Part shown: positions 52,520-62,084 of the stretch, piece by piece
Numbering within the stretch: position 1 is the first letter of the stretch
Layout of the letters: every line of letters begins with the position of its first letter
Origin: Acidimicrobiia bacterium
GTDB lineage: Bacteria > Actinomycetota > Acidimicrobiia > Acidimicrobiales > Acidimicrobilacustridaceae
Reading direction: 5' to 3'
Assembly: GCA_020832495.1 (NCBI GenBank)
Contig: JAFIEP010000129.1
Coordinates: 79,355 to 143,354 of the forward strand
DNA length: 64,000 nt
Program-made: the position numbers and the translations under genes
The notes under the pieces: model-generated
What the model was told of the DNA's origin: nothing
The model's input: the letters and a program-made list of their open reading frames with translations, nothing else
The model's database searches: none

Positions 52520-54601
52520 GTGCGGGTGCTCCATGTCGTCACCGACACCGACCGTCGCGGCGCGCAGGTGTTCGCCACCGATCTCGACGAGGCGCTGCGC
52601 ATGGCAGGCGTCGACTCGTCAGTGGTGGCGCTGACCGCAGGCACCGTCGGCGGACTCGATCTACCGACGCTCGGGCCCAGCCGTCGATCATCCTCGACGT
52701 TGCGAGTTCTCCGCAGGACCGCCGCCAGGGCCGACGTGGTCGTGGCCCACGGCTCGACCACCCTGCCGGCCTGTGCGGTGGCACTTGCCGGCTCGCCCAC
52801 CCCGTTCGTCTACCGCCAGATCAGCGACTCGTTGTTCTGGGCCCCGTCGTGGCACCGCCGCCTGCGAGTGAGGACCGCCATGAGCCGGGCAGCGGCCATC
52901 GTGGCCCTCTGGGACGGCTCGGCGGCCACGCTGGTCGAGCACCTCGGCGTGGGTGCCGACAAGATCGCCGTGATCCCCAACGGGGTCCCGCCGGCGCGCT
53001 TCCCGCCGCTGGAGCCGAGCGAACGGGCATCAGCCGGGGCGGCCTTCGACATCCCCGGCGATGCGTTCGTGGTGGCCTGTGTCAGTGCGCTGGCCTACGA
53101 GAAGGGCGTCGACCTGGTGCTCGGGGCCCTCGAGTTCCTGCCCGACGACGTGCACCTGCTCGTGGCCGGCGACGGCCCGGAGCGAGCACACCTCGAACGC
53201 ACCGCCGCCCGCGAGGCACCTGGCCGCGTCCACTTCACCGGGTCGCTCAGCGAGCCCCGCCAGGCCTTCGCCACCGCCGACGTCGTGGCCCTGGCCAGCC
53301 GAGGTGGCGACAGCATGCCGGCCACACTCATCGAGGCCGGGCTACTCGGGCTGCCCAGCGTTGCCACCCCGGTGGAGGGCATCGTCGAAATCATCGACGA
53401 CGGCGTCACCGGCTCGCTCCTCTTCGCGGCGACGCCGCGGGCGGTGGCCAACGCCGTCGATGCGCTCCGGGGTGACGCCGACGCTCGCCACCGCCTGGGT
53501 GCGGCCGCCCGGCAGCACTGTCTGGAGCGCTACGCCATCGAGGTGGTGGCTGAGGCCTGGTCGGAGGTGCTCACCGCCGTCACCGAACGGCGCCGACCCT
53601 CGCAGCGCACGCCGACGACGCCAGGCATACCGGAGCGCGGCCCTGATGCCGCACGCCGCCCAACCGCAGGCCCGCCCGACCCCACCGAGGCACGGGTGCT
53701 GGCCACCGTCCTCACCTTCGACGATCCCGACGCCGCCGACGCCTGCCTCGGGGCGCTCGGCCGCCAGCACCGCCAACCCGATGCCGTGCTTGTGGTCGAC
53801 AACGCCGGAGCGCGCCCGGCGGCACCGTCGATCGACCACCTGCCCGGCGGGGCGCCCGTCCGGGCGCTGCGCACCGCACGCCACCTGGGCCCAGCGGGCG
53901 GCCACGCCCGGGCACTCGAAGAGTTCCTGGCCTCCGACGCCGACTCGGTGTGGATCCTCGACGACGACGTCCGGCCCCGGCCCGACGCCCTGGCTGCGCT
54001 CCTGGCGACCAGGCACGAGCACCATCCGGCGCTGGTGGAGCCACGCACGGCCGACCTGGCCACCGGCGAGGAGGAACGCCGTCACGGCTGGTGGGGCGTG
54101 CTCCTCCCCCGCCACATCGTCGAGGCGGTCGGGCTGCCCAACGCCGAGCTGTTCTGGTGGACCGAGGACACCGAGTACCTCCAGTGGCGCATCCCCCAGG
54201 CCGGGTTCGCCACCGTGCGCACCGACGACATCGTGGTGGACGTGGCCCGCCAGCGGGCATCGGCGGCCAAGCCGGCGTGGAAGTACTACTACGAGGCCCG
54301 CAACCAGGTGCACCATCGGCTGCGAGTGCAGCGGCCCGACGGCACCAAGCCGGTACGGCACCACCTGAAGCTTCGGGTGCGGGCCTGGAGGTCGGCCCGA
54401 TCGGTGAGCAAGCTGGCGGCGCGCTCAGTGCTGCGTGAGTCCGACGGGCGAGCGACGAAGCTGGCTATGGTGGCCCGAGGCACGGTGGACGGGGTGCGCG
54501 GGCGATTGGGCGCCACCGTGACACCTACAGAGTCACACCGGCCGGACCCGTCGGCTGGTGCAGCCACCACCTCGACCGCTTGGGAGAACACAGGGTCATG
54601 A
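52520..54601 (+). CDS. GT4-GT2 fusion glycosyltransferase
   Basis: 693 residues. Residues 1-~365 form a GT4 enzyme: VLHVVTDTDRRGAQVFATDL start, IPNGVPPARFPP, ACVSALAYEKGVDLVLGALE, LVAGDGPE and the E-x7-E region SMPATLIEAGLLGLPSVATP. After a Pro/Thr-rich linker (~370-395) a GT2 domain begins: VLATVLTFDDPDAADACLGA, VLVVDNAGARP, DSVWILDDDVRPRPDAL (DDD, metal site) and NAELFWWTEDTEYLQW (GT2 catalytic/acceptor region). Two transferases in one chain may add successive sugars. It is six bases after ddl and overlaps the next gene. Confidence 0.85.
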   Translation: MRVLHVVTDTDRRGAQVFATDLDEALRMAGVDSSVVALTAGTVGGLDLPTLGPSRRSSSTLRVLRRTAARADVVVAHGSTTLPACAVALAGSPTPFVYRQISDSLFWAPSWHRRLRVRTAMSRAAAIVALWDGSAATLVEHLGVGADKIAVIPNGVPPARFPPLEPSERASAGAAFDIPGDAFVVACVSALAYEKGVDLVLGALEFLPDDVHLLVAGDGPERAHLERTAAREAPGRVHFTGSLSEPRQAFATADVVALASRGGDSMPATLIEAGLLGLPSVATPVEGIVEIIDDGVTGSLLFAATPRAVANAVDALRGDADARHRLGAAARQHCLERYAIEVVAEAWSEVLTAVTERRRPSQRTPTTPGIPERGPDAARRPTAGPPDPTEARVLATVLTFDDPDAADACLGALGRQHRQPDAVLVVDNAGARPAAPSIDHLPGGAPVRALRTARHLGPAGGHARALEEFLASDADSVWILDDDVRPRPDALAALLATRHEHHPALVEPRTADLATGEEERRHGWWGVLLPRHIVEAVGLPNAELFWWTEDTEYLQWRIPQAGFATVRTDDIVVDVARQRASAAKPAWKYYYEARNQVHHRLRVQRPDGTKPVRHHLKLRVRAWRSARSVSKLAARSVLRESDGRATKLAMVARGTVDGVRGRLGATVTPTESHRPDPSAGAATTSTAWENTGS

Positions 54602-55992
54602 GCACACAGCCACGCCGGGTGATGCTCCATGGATTCGCGTTCACCGAGGCTGCGGTCCGCTCCACCCACACGGCGTTGCTTACCGCCGGCGCTCGTCCAG
54701 CGGGATGGATGGTCCACAACAATCGATCGCCCTCAGTTGCCGCCACCCTCGCGGAGCTGGGCGTGCCGGTCAGCGTCGAGAACCCTGCACCCGGCCACGT
54801 CGAAGCGTTCATGGCCGCCCCGGAACCGTTGGAGCTGACCGGCCGGCAAGCCTCCGACCTTGGGTTCCTCGCCGACAGGGAAGGGCACTTCGACCACGAG
54901 TGGGATCGCAGCCTCTTCCTGGCTCGAGTCGACACCTGGGTGCAGCGCGTCTTCACCGACGCCGCCCCCGACCTGGTGGTGTTCAACGACGTGCCCCACT
55001 CGGCCGCCAGCTACCTTCTCTATCTTCGGGCGAGGGCGAACTGCGTGCCCACTGCGCTGCTGCGCTTCGGTCCGACACCGTTCCACTTCTCCTACGTCGA
55101 CCGGGTCTGGGCAGAGCTCGCCGAGTTTGCCGCCGCCCGAGCAGGGAACCCGGCGCTCTCGGAAGCGTCCGAACATCAGCTGGCGCGGCTGCGAGGCACC
55201 TACGACGAGGCCATTCCCACCTACGTCGCCGACCGAACCGGCTGGCAGGCAGCACTGCGGCGAGCGCGCCGACGCCTGGCCGAGGCCGATCCCCGCCGGG
55301 TGGCCGCCGGTGCGAAAGGCCAGGCGATCCGTAGGGCCCTCCGTCAACGCTACGACGCCCGCACCACACCGACGGAGGCGATCATCGCGGGTGACGCACC
55401 GATCATCAGCTTGTTCCTCCAACTCCAGCCAGAACGCACGACGACCCCCGAGGCCGGGCGCTTCGCTCAACAGTGGTCGATTGCGCAAGCGCTGGCCATG
55501 AGCGCCCCGCAAGGATGGCGCGTCGTCGTCCGTGAACACCCGGCCACCTTCAGCAGCGGCCCGCGGCTGGTGCGCAGTACAGCGTTCTACGACGCTCTGG
55601 CGGCGTTTCCCAACGTAAGCCTGGCACCGGTGTCGATGAGCCCGTTCGACCTGGCCGACCGTTCCACCTTCGTGGCCACTGCCACCGGCACCGTGGGCTT
55701 CGAGGCGGTGGCCCGCGGCGGACGCACCCTGGCGTTCGGCAACGCCTCCTACCTGGGGTGTGGCGGTGTGACCACCGTCGAACACGCGCACGATGTGGTC
55801 ACCGCCCTCAGCGCCGAACTTCCCGGCGGCGCCGCTGATGCCCCGGACCGTTTCCTGGCGGCGCTCGACGGATCGAGTGCGTGTTGGGTGGCGCCGTGGC
55901 GACCCGACGGCAGCCGGGCAGCACTGAGAGACACCGGCGTGGCTTACAGCCACCTGCTACCACGGATCCTCGACGATCGAGCACTGCGCTGA
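54598..55992 (+). CDS. Capsule-type polysaccharide biosynthesis protein
   Basis: 464 residues from ATG 54598, overlapping the GT fusion stop (ATGA). The N-terminal LHGFAFTEAAVRSTHTALLT and C-terminal blocks VVVREHPATFSSGPRLVRST, VSMSPFDLADRSTFVATATG, TVGFEAVARGGRTLAFG and HPATF match the KpsS/KpsC-type capsule synthesis family (HP...R/S...ET-like). It likely transfers Kdo-like or other sugars in surface glycan assembly; the donor is not known. Confidence 0.72.
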   Translation: MSTQPRRVMLHGFAFTEAAVRSTHTALLTAGARPAGWMVHNNRSPSVAATLAELGVPVSVENPAPGHVEAFMAAPEPLELTGRQASDLGFLADREGHFDHEWDRSLFLARVDTWVQRVFTDAAPDLVVFNDVPHSAASYLLYLRARANCVPTALLRFGPTPFHFSYVDRVWAELAEFAAARAGNPALSEASEHQLARLRGTYDEAIPTYVADRTGWQAALRRARRRLAEADPRRVAAGAKGQAIRRALRQRYDARTTPTEAIIAGDAPIISLFLQLQPERTTTPEAGRFAQQWSIAQALAMSAPQGWRVVVREHPATFSSGPRLVRSTAFYDALAAFPNVSLAPVSMSPFDLADRSTFVATATGTVGFEAVARGGRTLAFGNASYLGCGGVTTVEHAHDVVTALSAELPGGAADAPDRFLAALDGSSACWVAPWRPDGSRAALRDTGVAYSHLLPRILDDRALR

Positions 55993-56010
55993 GCGCCCTC
56001 TCGGCCGGGG

Positions 56011-56016
56011 TAGTCT
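56011..56016 (+). promoter_or_regulatory. Candidate -10 box before the PseB-like gene
   Basis: TAGTCT about 35 bases upstream of the TTG start at 56051. Confidence 0.3.
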
Positions 56017-56050
56017 GCACCGACGACCGACACCATGAGAGCGGCATCTG

Positions 56051-57040
56051 TTGGGATTCCTCGAGGACAGCTCGATTCTGATCACGGGCGGCACCGGCTC
56101 GTTCGGCACGGCCTTCGTCCAGCGTCTGCTGGCCAGCGAGAACCCCGGCCGGGTGGCTGTGTTGTCGCGCGACGAGTTGAAGCAGTACGAGTTGCGCTCG
56201 AAGCTGGGCGACGACCGCAGGGTGCGCTATTTCATCGGTGACGTGCGCGACAAGGATCGCCTCCAGCGGGCGTTCAGCGGGATCGACGTGGTGGTGCACG
56301 CCGCGGCCATGAAGCAGGTGGACACTGCGGAGTACAACCCGTTCGAGGCGATCGCCACCAACGTGCTCGGTGCCGAGAACGTGATCAACGCAGCGATCGA
56401 CGCCGGTGTCGGCAAGGTGTTGGCTCTGTCCACCGACAAGGCGTCCTCGCCGGTGAACCTCTACGGGGCCACCAAATTGTGCTCCGACAAGCTGTTCGTG
56501 GCCGGCAACCACTACGCCAGCCACGGCACCACGGCGCTGTCGGTGGTCCGATACGGCAACGTGGTGGGCAGCCGCGGCTCGGTGGTGCCGCTGTTCAAGC
56601 GCCTGGCCTCCACCGGCCGGCTCCCCATCACCGACGTGCGCATGACCCGGTTCTGGATCACCCTCGAGCAGGCCGTGCAGTTCGTCATCGACAGCCTCGA
56701 GCGGATGTCGGGCGGCGAGATCTTCGTGCCCCGCATTCCCTCCACCACGGTGGTGGACCTGGCCAAGGCCATTGCCCCCGATGCGGAACTCGACGTGGTC
56801 GGCACCCGACCGGGTGAGAAGCTGCACGAGGAGATGATCGGTGAGGACGACGCCCGGCGCTCGCTGGCCTACGACGACCACTACGTGATCAGCCCCGTCA
56901 TGGTGGCCTGGCAAAGCGCCGACCGCGCGGTTGCGCCTCCTGGGGGCGCGCCGCTGCCCGACGGCTTCTCCTACCGCTCCGACACCAACGACTGGTGGCT
57001 GGACGTCGAAGAGATCCGCCAACTCGTCGCCGGGTTGTGA
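56051..57040 (+). CDS. UDP-N-acetylglucosamine 4,6-dehydratase, PseB/CapD-like
   Basis: 329 residues. The start is probably TTG 56051. Rossmann box ILITGGTGSFGTAFVQRLL, RDELKQYEL, VVHAAAMKQVDTAEYNPFEA, LSTDKASSPVNLYGATKLCS, VRYGNVVGSRGSVVPLF and RFWITLEQAVQFV are PseB signatures (including the K in AAMKQV). The reaction turns UDP-GlcNAc into a 4-keto-6-deoxy sugar, the first step to pseudaminic-type sugars. A C-terminal ~35-residue tail has extra Trp residues. It heads the sugar run that continues with an SDR and a NeuB-like synthase. Confidence 0.88.
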   Translation: MGFLEDSSILITGGTGSFGTAFVQRLLASENPGRVAVLSRDELKQYELRSKLGDDRRVRYFIGDVRDKDRLQRAFSGIDVVVHAAAMKQVDTAEYNPFEAIATNVLGAENVINAAIDAGVGKVLALSTDKASSPVNLYGATKLCSDKLFVAGNHYASHGTTALSVVRYGNVVGSRGSVVPLFKRLASTGRLPITDVRMTRFWITLEQAVQFVIDSLERMSGGEIFVPRIPSTTVVDLAKAIAPDAELDVVGTRPGEKLHEEMIGEDDARRSLAYDDHYVISPVMVAWQSADRAVAPPGGAPLPDGFSYRSDTNDWWLDVEEIRQLVAGL

Positions 57041-57116
57041 GCATCGGAGCGGCGGTCGCATCGGGCCTGCGCACCCGACGAGACCCACGGCGGTGTCCGC
57101 CTGCTCGGTACCTACG

Positions 57117-58049
57117 GTGAACGGCCATCGGGTCCTCGTCATCGGCGCCGGGGGGTTCCTCGGCGCCAACGTCGCCCTCACCGCCGCCAGTGCGGGCGAG
57201 CGGCTGGTGCTGCACTCGCGACACGGTGACGCTGCGGTGGAGGGTGCGGAACTCGTCGCCGGTGACCTGCACGCCAGCGGCACGGCCGCGGATCTGGTGC
57301 GCAGCGTGGGAGCGGAGGTGGTGCTGAACTGCGCGGCGTTGGCCGACGTCGACCGCTGTGAGCACGAACCCAGCCTGGCGGCTCGTCTCAACGAGGACGT
57401 TCCTGCCGAGTTGGCCGAGGCGTGCGCCGCTGGCGGCAGTCGTCTGGTGCACATCTCCACCGACGCCGTGTTCGGAGCAGCACCTGGCCCCTACACCACG
57501 GGGTCGGCGCCGTCGCCCATCAACGTCTACGGACGCACCAAAGCAGCCGGTGAGGCCGCCGTCGTCGAGGCGGCTCCCGACGCCCTCGTGATCCGCACCA
57601 ACCTGGTGGGCTGGAGCCCGACCGGCCGACGGAGCCTGCTCGAGTTCTTCTGGCGCAACGTCACCGAAGGCCACACCGTGAACGGCTTCACCGATGTGCG
57701 GTTCCGCCCAGTGGCGGCGTCGTTGGTGTGGCGCGTCGTGGCCGGCTGGCTGACGACCGACACCGGCGAGGGACCGATCCGCCACCTCACCGGTGCGGAA
57801 CTGCTGTCGAAGTACGACTTCGGTCGCCGGGTGGCCACCGTGTTCGACGCCGATCCCGACCTCGTTCGCCGCTCCACGGTGGCAGAGGCTGGCCTCACCG
57901 CTGCGCGGACCCCCGACCTCGACGTGCGACCATCCGCGTTGCCCGACGACGTCGATCCGTCGATCCTCGACGTGGACGCCGCCCTCGAGCATCTGAGCGC
58001 CGTCGCTGCGTCGGGCTACCGTCGTCGAGTCGCCGCAGTGCGCCCGTGA
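57117..58049 (+). CDS. RmlD-like SDR sugar reductase
   Basis: 310 residues from GTG 57117. NAD(P) loop HRVLVIGAGGFLGANVALTA, VVLNCAALADVDRCEHEPSL, VHISTDAVFG and the YxxxK pair INVYGRTKAAGEAAV define an RmlD/atypical SDR that reduces keto-sugar nucleotides. Next to the PseB-like and NeuB-like genes it is a candidate for an intermediate reduction, with substrate unknown. Confidence 0.82.
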   Translation: MNGHRVLVIGAGGFLGANVALTAASAGERLVLHSRHGDAAVEGAELVAGDLHASGTAADLVRSVGAEVVLNCAALADVDRCEHEPSLAARLNEDVPAELAEACAAGGSRLVHISTDAVFGAAPGPYTTGSAPSPINVYGRTKAAGEAAVVEAAPDALVIRTNLVGWSPTGRRSLLEFFWRNVTEGHTVNGFTDVRFRPVAASLVWRVVAGWLTTDTGEGPIRHLTGAELLSKYDFGRRVATVFDADPDLVRRSTVAEAGLTAARTPDLDVRPSALPDDVDPSILDVDAALEHLSAVAASGYRRRVAAVRP

Positions 58050-58122
58050 ACCGCCCGACGAGTCGGACAGTGGCGTCGTCGCACCCTGTGAGCCGAGCAT
58101 CCGAACCCGAAGCGGAGGATCC

Positions 58123-59193
58123 ATGGAACTGGTGATCGACGGTCACCCCATCGGCACAGACCACCCCACCTATTTCATCGCCGACATCGCGGCCAACCAC
58201 GACGGTTCCCTCGAGCGTGCTCGCGAGCTGATCCGTCTGGCCAAGGAGGCCGGGGCCGACGCTGCGAAGTTCCAGCACTTCAAGGCCGCCAAGATCGTCT
58301 CCGACGTAGGCTTCGACCGGCTGGAGACGAAGCTGTCCCATCAGGCGTCGTGGACCCGAAGCGTCACCGAGGTGTACGCCGATGCCTCGGTGCCCGACGA
58401 CTGGACGCCACATCTGAAGGCGGCCTGCGACGAGGCGGGCATCACCTTCTTCTCGTCGCCCTACGACCAGGCGTCGGTCGACGCCTTGGACCCGTACGTC
58501 CCCGCCTACAAACTGGGCTCGGGCGACATCGACTGGTTGGAAGAGATCGCCCACATCGCCAGCAAGGGCAAGCCGGTCATCGTGGCCACGGGAGCGGCCA
58601 CCATGGCCGAAGTGGAGCGAGCCATGGACCTGCTGTTGTCGATGACCGACCAGGTGGCGTTGTTGCAGTGCAACACCAATTACACCGCCGAGGACGCCAA
58701 CTTCGACCACCTGCACCTCAACGTGCTCCGCAGCTACGCCGAGCGATGGCCCGACGTGGTCCTCGGACTGTCCGATCACACCCATGGCCCCGCCGCCGTG
58801 CTCGGCGCCGTCGCCCTCGGGGGGCGCATCATCGAACGACATTTCACCGACGACAACGACCGCGACGGCCCCGACCACCGCTTCGCCCTCGACCCCGCAG
58901 CCTGGGCGGACATGGTGAGCGAGACCCGCCGCCTCGAACGTGCACTCGGCTCCCCCACCAAGCACATCGCCGAGAACGAGATCGACACCGCGGTCGTGCA
59001 ACGCCGCTGCCTCCGTGCTGCCCGAGATCTCGACGCCGGCCACGTCCTCACCCGGGCCGACATCGACGTCCTCCGCCCGGCCACCCCCGGCGCCATCAGC
59101 CCCGCCGAACTCGACGTCACCGTCGGTCGGGTGCTCGCCCAACCGCTGGCTAGCGGCGTGCACCTGCGGCCCGAGGACCTCGACCAACCGTGA
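58123..59193 (+). CDS. NeuB/PseI/SpsE-family nonulosonic acid synthase
   Basis: 356 residues. The NeuB TIM barrel has YFIADIAANHDGSLERAREL, AGADAAKFQHFKAAKIVS, FFSSPYDQASVDAL, YKLGSGDIDWLEEI, CNTNYTAED and LGLSDHT with ERHFTDDNDRDGPDH. A SAF domain forms the C-terminus (CLRAARDLDAGHVLTRADID). The enzyme condenses PEP with a hexosamine to give a nine-carbon acid such as pseudaminic, legionaminic or a related sugar. The ribosome site GGAGGA precedes the ATG. It overlaps the next gene (GTGA). Confidence 0.92.
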   Translation: MELVIDGHPIGTDHPTYFIADIAANHDGSLERARELIRLAKEAGADAAKFQHFKAAKIVSDVGFDRLETKLSHQASWTRSVTEVYADASVPDDWTPHLKAACDEAGITFFSSPYDQASVDALDPYVPAYKLGSGDIDWLEEIAHIASKGKPVIVATGAATMAEVERAMDLLLSMTDQVALLQCNTNYTAEDANFDHLHLNVLRSYAERWPDVVLGLSDHTHGPAAVLGAVALGGRIIERHFTDDNDRDGPDHRFALDPAAWADMVSETRRLERALGSPTKHIAENEIDTAVVQRRCLRAARDLDAGHVLTRADIDVLRPATPGAISPAELDVTVGRVLAQPLASGVHLRPEDLDQP

Positions 59194-60308
59194 CCGCCTT
59201 GGGCGACACTCTGCTGTACGCGTCGCGCGGCTACACAACTCACGACCACCGCTTCATGGCAGCAGCCACCAACGATGGCTGGGACGTCCACTACGCCCGC
59301 TTCGACGGGAGCGGCGCCAGCCTCGACGGTCGACCGCTGCCCGACGGGGCCACGTCGTGCGACTGGCTGGGTAGCCGCCATCCGATCCTCGCCGACGACC
59401 TCCCCGCAGCCGTCGACGCGTTCGGTGAGCTCGTCGCCCGCGTGCAGCCCGCCGTCGTGCACGCCGGGCCGCTCACCGACGTGGCCTGGGTGGCCACGCA
59501 GGCGTCATCGGAGCCGGTGGTGGCCATGTCATGGGCGTCCGACTTGCTCATCGAGATCCACGACGACGCCAGCGCCCGCACCCGAGCCAGCGAGGCTCTG
59601 CGCGGAGCGGCCGCCGTGGTGGTCGACTGCGCCACGATCGCAGAGATCGCCCTCACCGAAGGTGCCGATGAAGGTCGCATCGAAGTTGTGCCCTGGGGCG
59701 TCGACCTGTCCACCTTCCCCGGCGCCGCAATGCCACCGCCCGAGGGCCCGCTGCGGCTGGTGCACGTTCGTTCCCTCGAACCGCTCTACGACCCGGCCAC
59801 CGTCCTCGAAGGCGTGGCCCTCGCCGTCGACCGAGCGGGACCCGACTCGTTCCACCTCACGCTGGCCGGCGGCGGCTCGCTCACCGACGAGCTCCGGGCC
59901 ACCGCCGCAGCGCTCGGGTTGGCCGAGGCAACCACCTGGTGTGGACGGGTGCCCGAAGGCGAGATGCCCGGGCTGTTCGCCGACCACGAAGTGCACCTCT
60001 CCGCCGCCCGCTCCGACGGCAGCTCACTGTCGCTACTCGGTGCCATGGCCACGGGCCGACCCAGCGTGGTGGCCGACCTTCCCTCCAACCACGAGTGGGT
60101 GCGTCCCGGCGTCGACGGCTGGGTGTTCCCCCTCGGCGATGCGGCCGCCCTGGCTGATCGACTCCTCGACGCCCTCGGCCGGCGGGGCGAGCTGGCCGCC
60201 ATGGGCGAGTCGGCTCGCTCGGTGGTCGAACAACGTGCCGACTGGGCAGCCAACCAGCGGCGCGTGATCGAGCTCTACGAGGCCGTCAGACGATCGACTG
60301 ACCACTGA
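59190..60308 (+). CDS. GT4-family glycosyltransferase
   Basis: 372 residues. The C-terminal donor domain is typical: LRLVHVRSLEPLYDPATVLE, HLTLAGGGSLTDELRATA, TTWCGRVPEGEMPGLFADHE and the SLLGAMATGRPSVVADLP acceptor-site region. The N-terminal part (LLYASRGYTTHDHRFMAAAT) is family-like. GTG 59190 overlaps the synthase stop, so its job is probably linked to the nonulosonic-type sugar. Confidence 0.85.
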   Translation: MTALGDTLLYASRGYTTHDHRFMAAATNDGWDVHYARFDGSGASLDGRPLPDGATSCDWLGSRHPILADDLPAAVDAFGELVARVQPAVVHAGPLTDVAWVATQASSEPVVAMSWASDLLIEIHDDASARTRASEALRGAAAVVVDCATIAEIALTEGADEGRIEVVPWGVDLSTFPGAAMPPPEGPLRLVHVRSLEPLYDPATVLEGVALAVDRAGPDSFHLTLAGGGSLTDELRATAAALGLAEATTWCGRVPEGEMPGLFADHEVHLSAARSDGSSLSLLGAMATGRPSVVADLPSNHEWVRPGVDGWVFPLGDAAALADRLLDALGRRGELAAMGESARSVVEQRADWAANQRRVIELYEAVRRSTDH

Positions 60309-60361
60309 AGAGGTTCTGAGCAGCCGAGCCCTGGAGCCGAGCCAGAAGCCTTGGCGTTCGG

Positions 60362-61087
60362 TCACCCCTCGTCGAGCTCCTTCTGCCTTACGTGGGCGTT
60401 GATGGCCACCAACTCAGGCCGGGCTCGAAGCAGCGACACGATCTGCCGCCACGACGGCGCGCTGTCGCCCAGCTCGGCAACGATCGCTTCGATGAGGACG
60501 GCATCGTCGGCGGTGTCGAGGGTGACCCGGAGATCCGACGCATCCGGCTGGAAGACCAGCGAGGCGGTCCGGTGCTGGTCGGGATGCAGGTAGAAGTGCG
60601 GCGTGACGTGCACGCGTTCGACGCCTCTCGCCACCGGCTCGAGGCGTCGTAGCGAGGCGGCCGAGACCACTTCGACCCCGACCCCGAGCGGTAGCGAAGC
60701 AGGCCGGTTGGTGGACAGGTAGTCGAGGTCGCCTGCGACGAAGGCGCCGATCGCCTGGTCGAGCACAGTGGGATCGAGAAGGGGCGAGTCGCCCGTCACC
60801 CGAACGACGACGTCTGCCTGGACTTCGTCGAGCACCTGGACAAAGCGGGCGAGGACGTCATCGGTCGACCCGCGGACGGTGTGGGCTCCACACGCTGCGG
60901 CGCAGGCGACGGTGTCGTCGTCTGAGTCCTCGGCCGTCGTGGCGACCACGACCTCATCGACGAGCGTCGCCGTCCTGGCGGCGCGGACGACCCAATCCAG
61001 AACGGGTCGCCCGGCGAGCGGTCGCAGGACCTTCCTCGGCAGCCGAGCCGAGCCGGCGCGAGCCTGAACGATGGCAATCGTCCGCAT
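60362..61087 (-). CDS. SpsF/NeuA-like cytidylyltransferase
   Basis: 241 residues from ATG 61087 (ribosome site GAGGGAG). IAIVQARAGSARLPRKVLRP is the nucleotide-transferase signature; VVVATTAEDSDDDTV, VVVRVTGDSPLLDP (metal-binding Asp) and LRVTLDTADD follow. SpsF-type enzymes activate nonulosonic or related acids as CMP-sugars. The gene is on the opposite strand to the NeuB-like gene but close to it, completing the synthase-activator pair. Confidence 0.87.
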   Translation of the reverse strand: MRTIAIVQARAGSARLPRKVLRPLAGRPVLDWVVRAARTATLVDEVVVATTAEDSDDDTVACAAACGAHTVRGSTDDVLARFVQVLDEVQADVVVRVTGDSPLLDPTVLDQAIGAFVAGDLDYLSTNRPASLPLGVGVEVVSAASLRRLEPVARGVERVHVTPHFYLHPDQHRTASLVFQPDASDLRVTLDTADDAVLIEAIVAELGDSAPSWRQIVSLLRARPELVAINAHVRQKELDEG

Positions 61088-61235
61088 CTCCCTCACCGCG
61101 GCCTCGTCACCCGTTCTGGACCGCTCATCACACACTGACGTCGGCACGCCATCACCCACGGTGCGAGAGCATCCATCCGAACCCCACGCGCCGTGCGATG
61201 GCGAGTCGCGCACGGCGCACCGCCATCGACTGGTG

Positions 61236-62084
61236 TCACCATCGTCGCGGGTCGACGGCGTCAGCAGGAGGACACGGCAGGTCGGTGAGCACGTCGAGGC
61301 ACTCCTGATCGAGTGGCGGCACGGTGGCAGCCTGCCACAGCGCGTCGAACTCGCTCACTGAACTTGCCCCCAGGACGATGCTGTTCACGTTGGGCTGCGA
61401 CCGAACCCAACCGATCGCCAGCTCGAGCTTGGGTCGCCCGAGCTCTGCCGCCGCCCGATCAAACGCAGCCACGAACTCGGCGAGATGTCCAAGTGATGGC
61501 GGCAGCCCAGAGGGCTGGCGGAGCAGGACACCTTGGAGCAACACGCTCCGCGTGTGAACGGCCGTGCCGCTGTCAGCAGCGCGCTGTAGGAGATCGGGGG
61601 TGAACCGCCGGTCGAGCAGGTTTGCGGGAACCTGTACCGCAGCGATGCGCGGATCGTCTGCTGCCATGCGCAGGAGTTCCGGGTCGTAGATAGCCGCCCC
61701 GAGCGCTGCTGTCCCATCACTCACCAGGGTGGTCGCCCGCTCCACGAGGTCGGGGTCCACCAGCGCCTCGGGGTCGTGGAAGTAGAGAAGCTCGACCTCG
61801 GAGCGACCCAACCGGCCGAGTGACTGCCGAAGTGACTCCTTCGGATCGACACCAGCGGCCAGTCTCGTGAACACCGGTGTGCTCGTTGCTTCGGCAGCGA
61901 TCAACTCCTCGGCCTCACCGTACCCAGGGGCGGTGTCGAGCGCCGACACCCCCAGCGAGACGGCTCGGCGCAACAGCCGTCGACCCTCGTCGTGGGATCC
62001 CTCCGATCGCAGGACGCCGTAGGGCCGGGTGAGCTGTGCGGTGCCCAGCACGATGGCTGGGCGCAGTTCTGTCCGCGTCACCAC
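61236..62084 (-). CDS. Aldo/keto reductase
   Basis: 282 residues. The AKR barrel has GVSALDTAPGYGEAEELIAA (catalytic Asp and Tyr), LLYFHDPEALVDPDLVERA, QVPANLLDRRFTPDLLQ, TAVHTRSVLLQGVLL and QPNVNSIVLGASSVSEFDAL. It is close to the AKRs of sugar clusters (SpsG/PseG neighbours). It would reduce a sugar aldehyde or ketone with NADPH. The start overlaps the SDR stop by seven bases, so the two are coupled. Confidence 0.85.
   Translation of the reverse strand: MVTRTELRPAIVLGTAQLTRPYGVLRSEGSHDEGRRLLRRAVSLGVSALDTAPGYGEAEELIAAEATSTPVFTRLAAGVDPKESLRQSLGRLGRSEVELLYFHDPEALVDPDLVERATTLVSDGTAALGAAIYDPELLRMAADDPRIAAVQVPANLLDRRFTPDLLQRAADSGTAVHTRSVLLQGVLLRQPSGLPPSLGHLAEFVAAFDRAAAELGRPKLELAIGWVRSQPNVNSIVLGASSVSEFDALWQAATVPPLDQECLDVLTDLPCPPADAVDPRRW

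Noticed and set aside
55808..57460. Minus-strand 550-residue frame opposite the PseB-like gene
   Set aside because: Shadow frame without recognisable domains.
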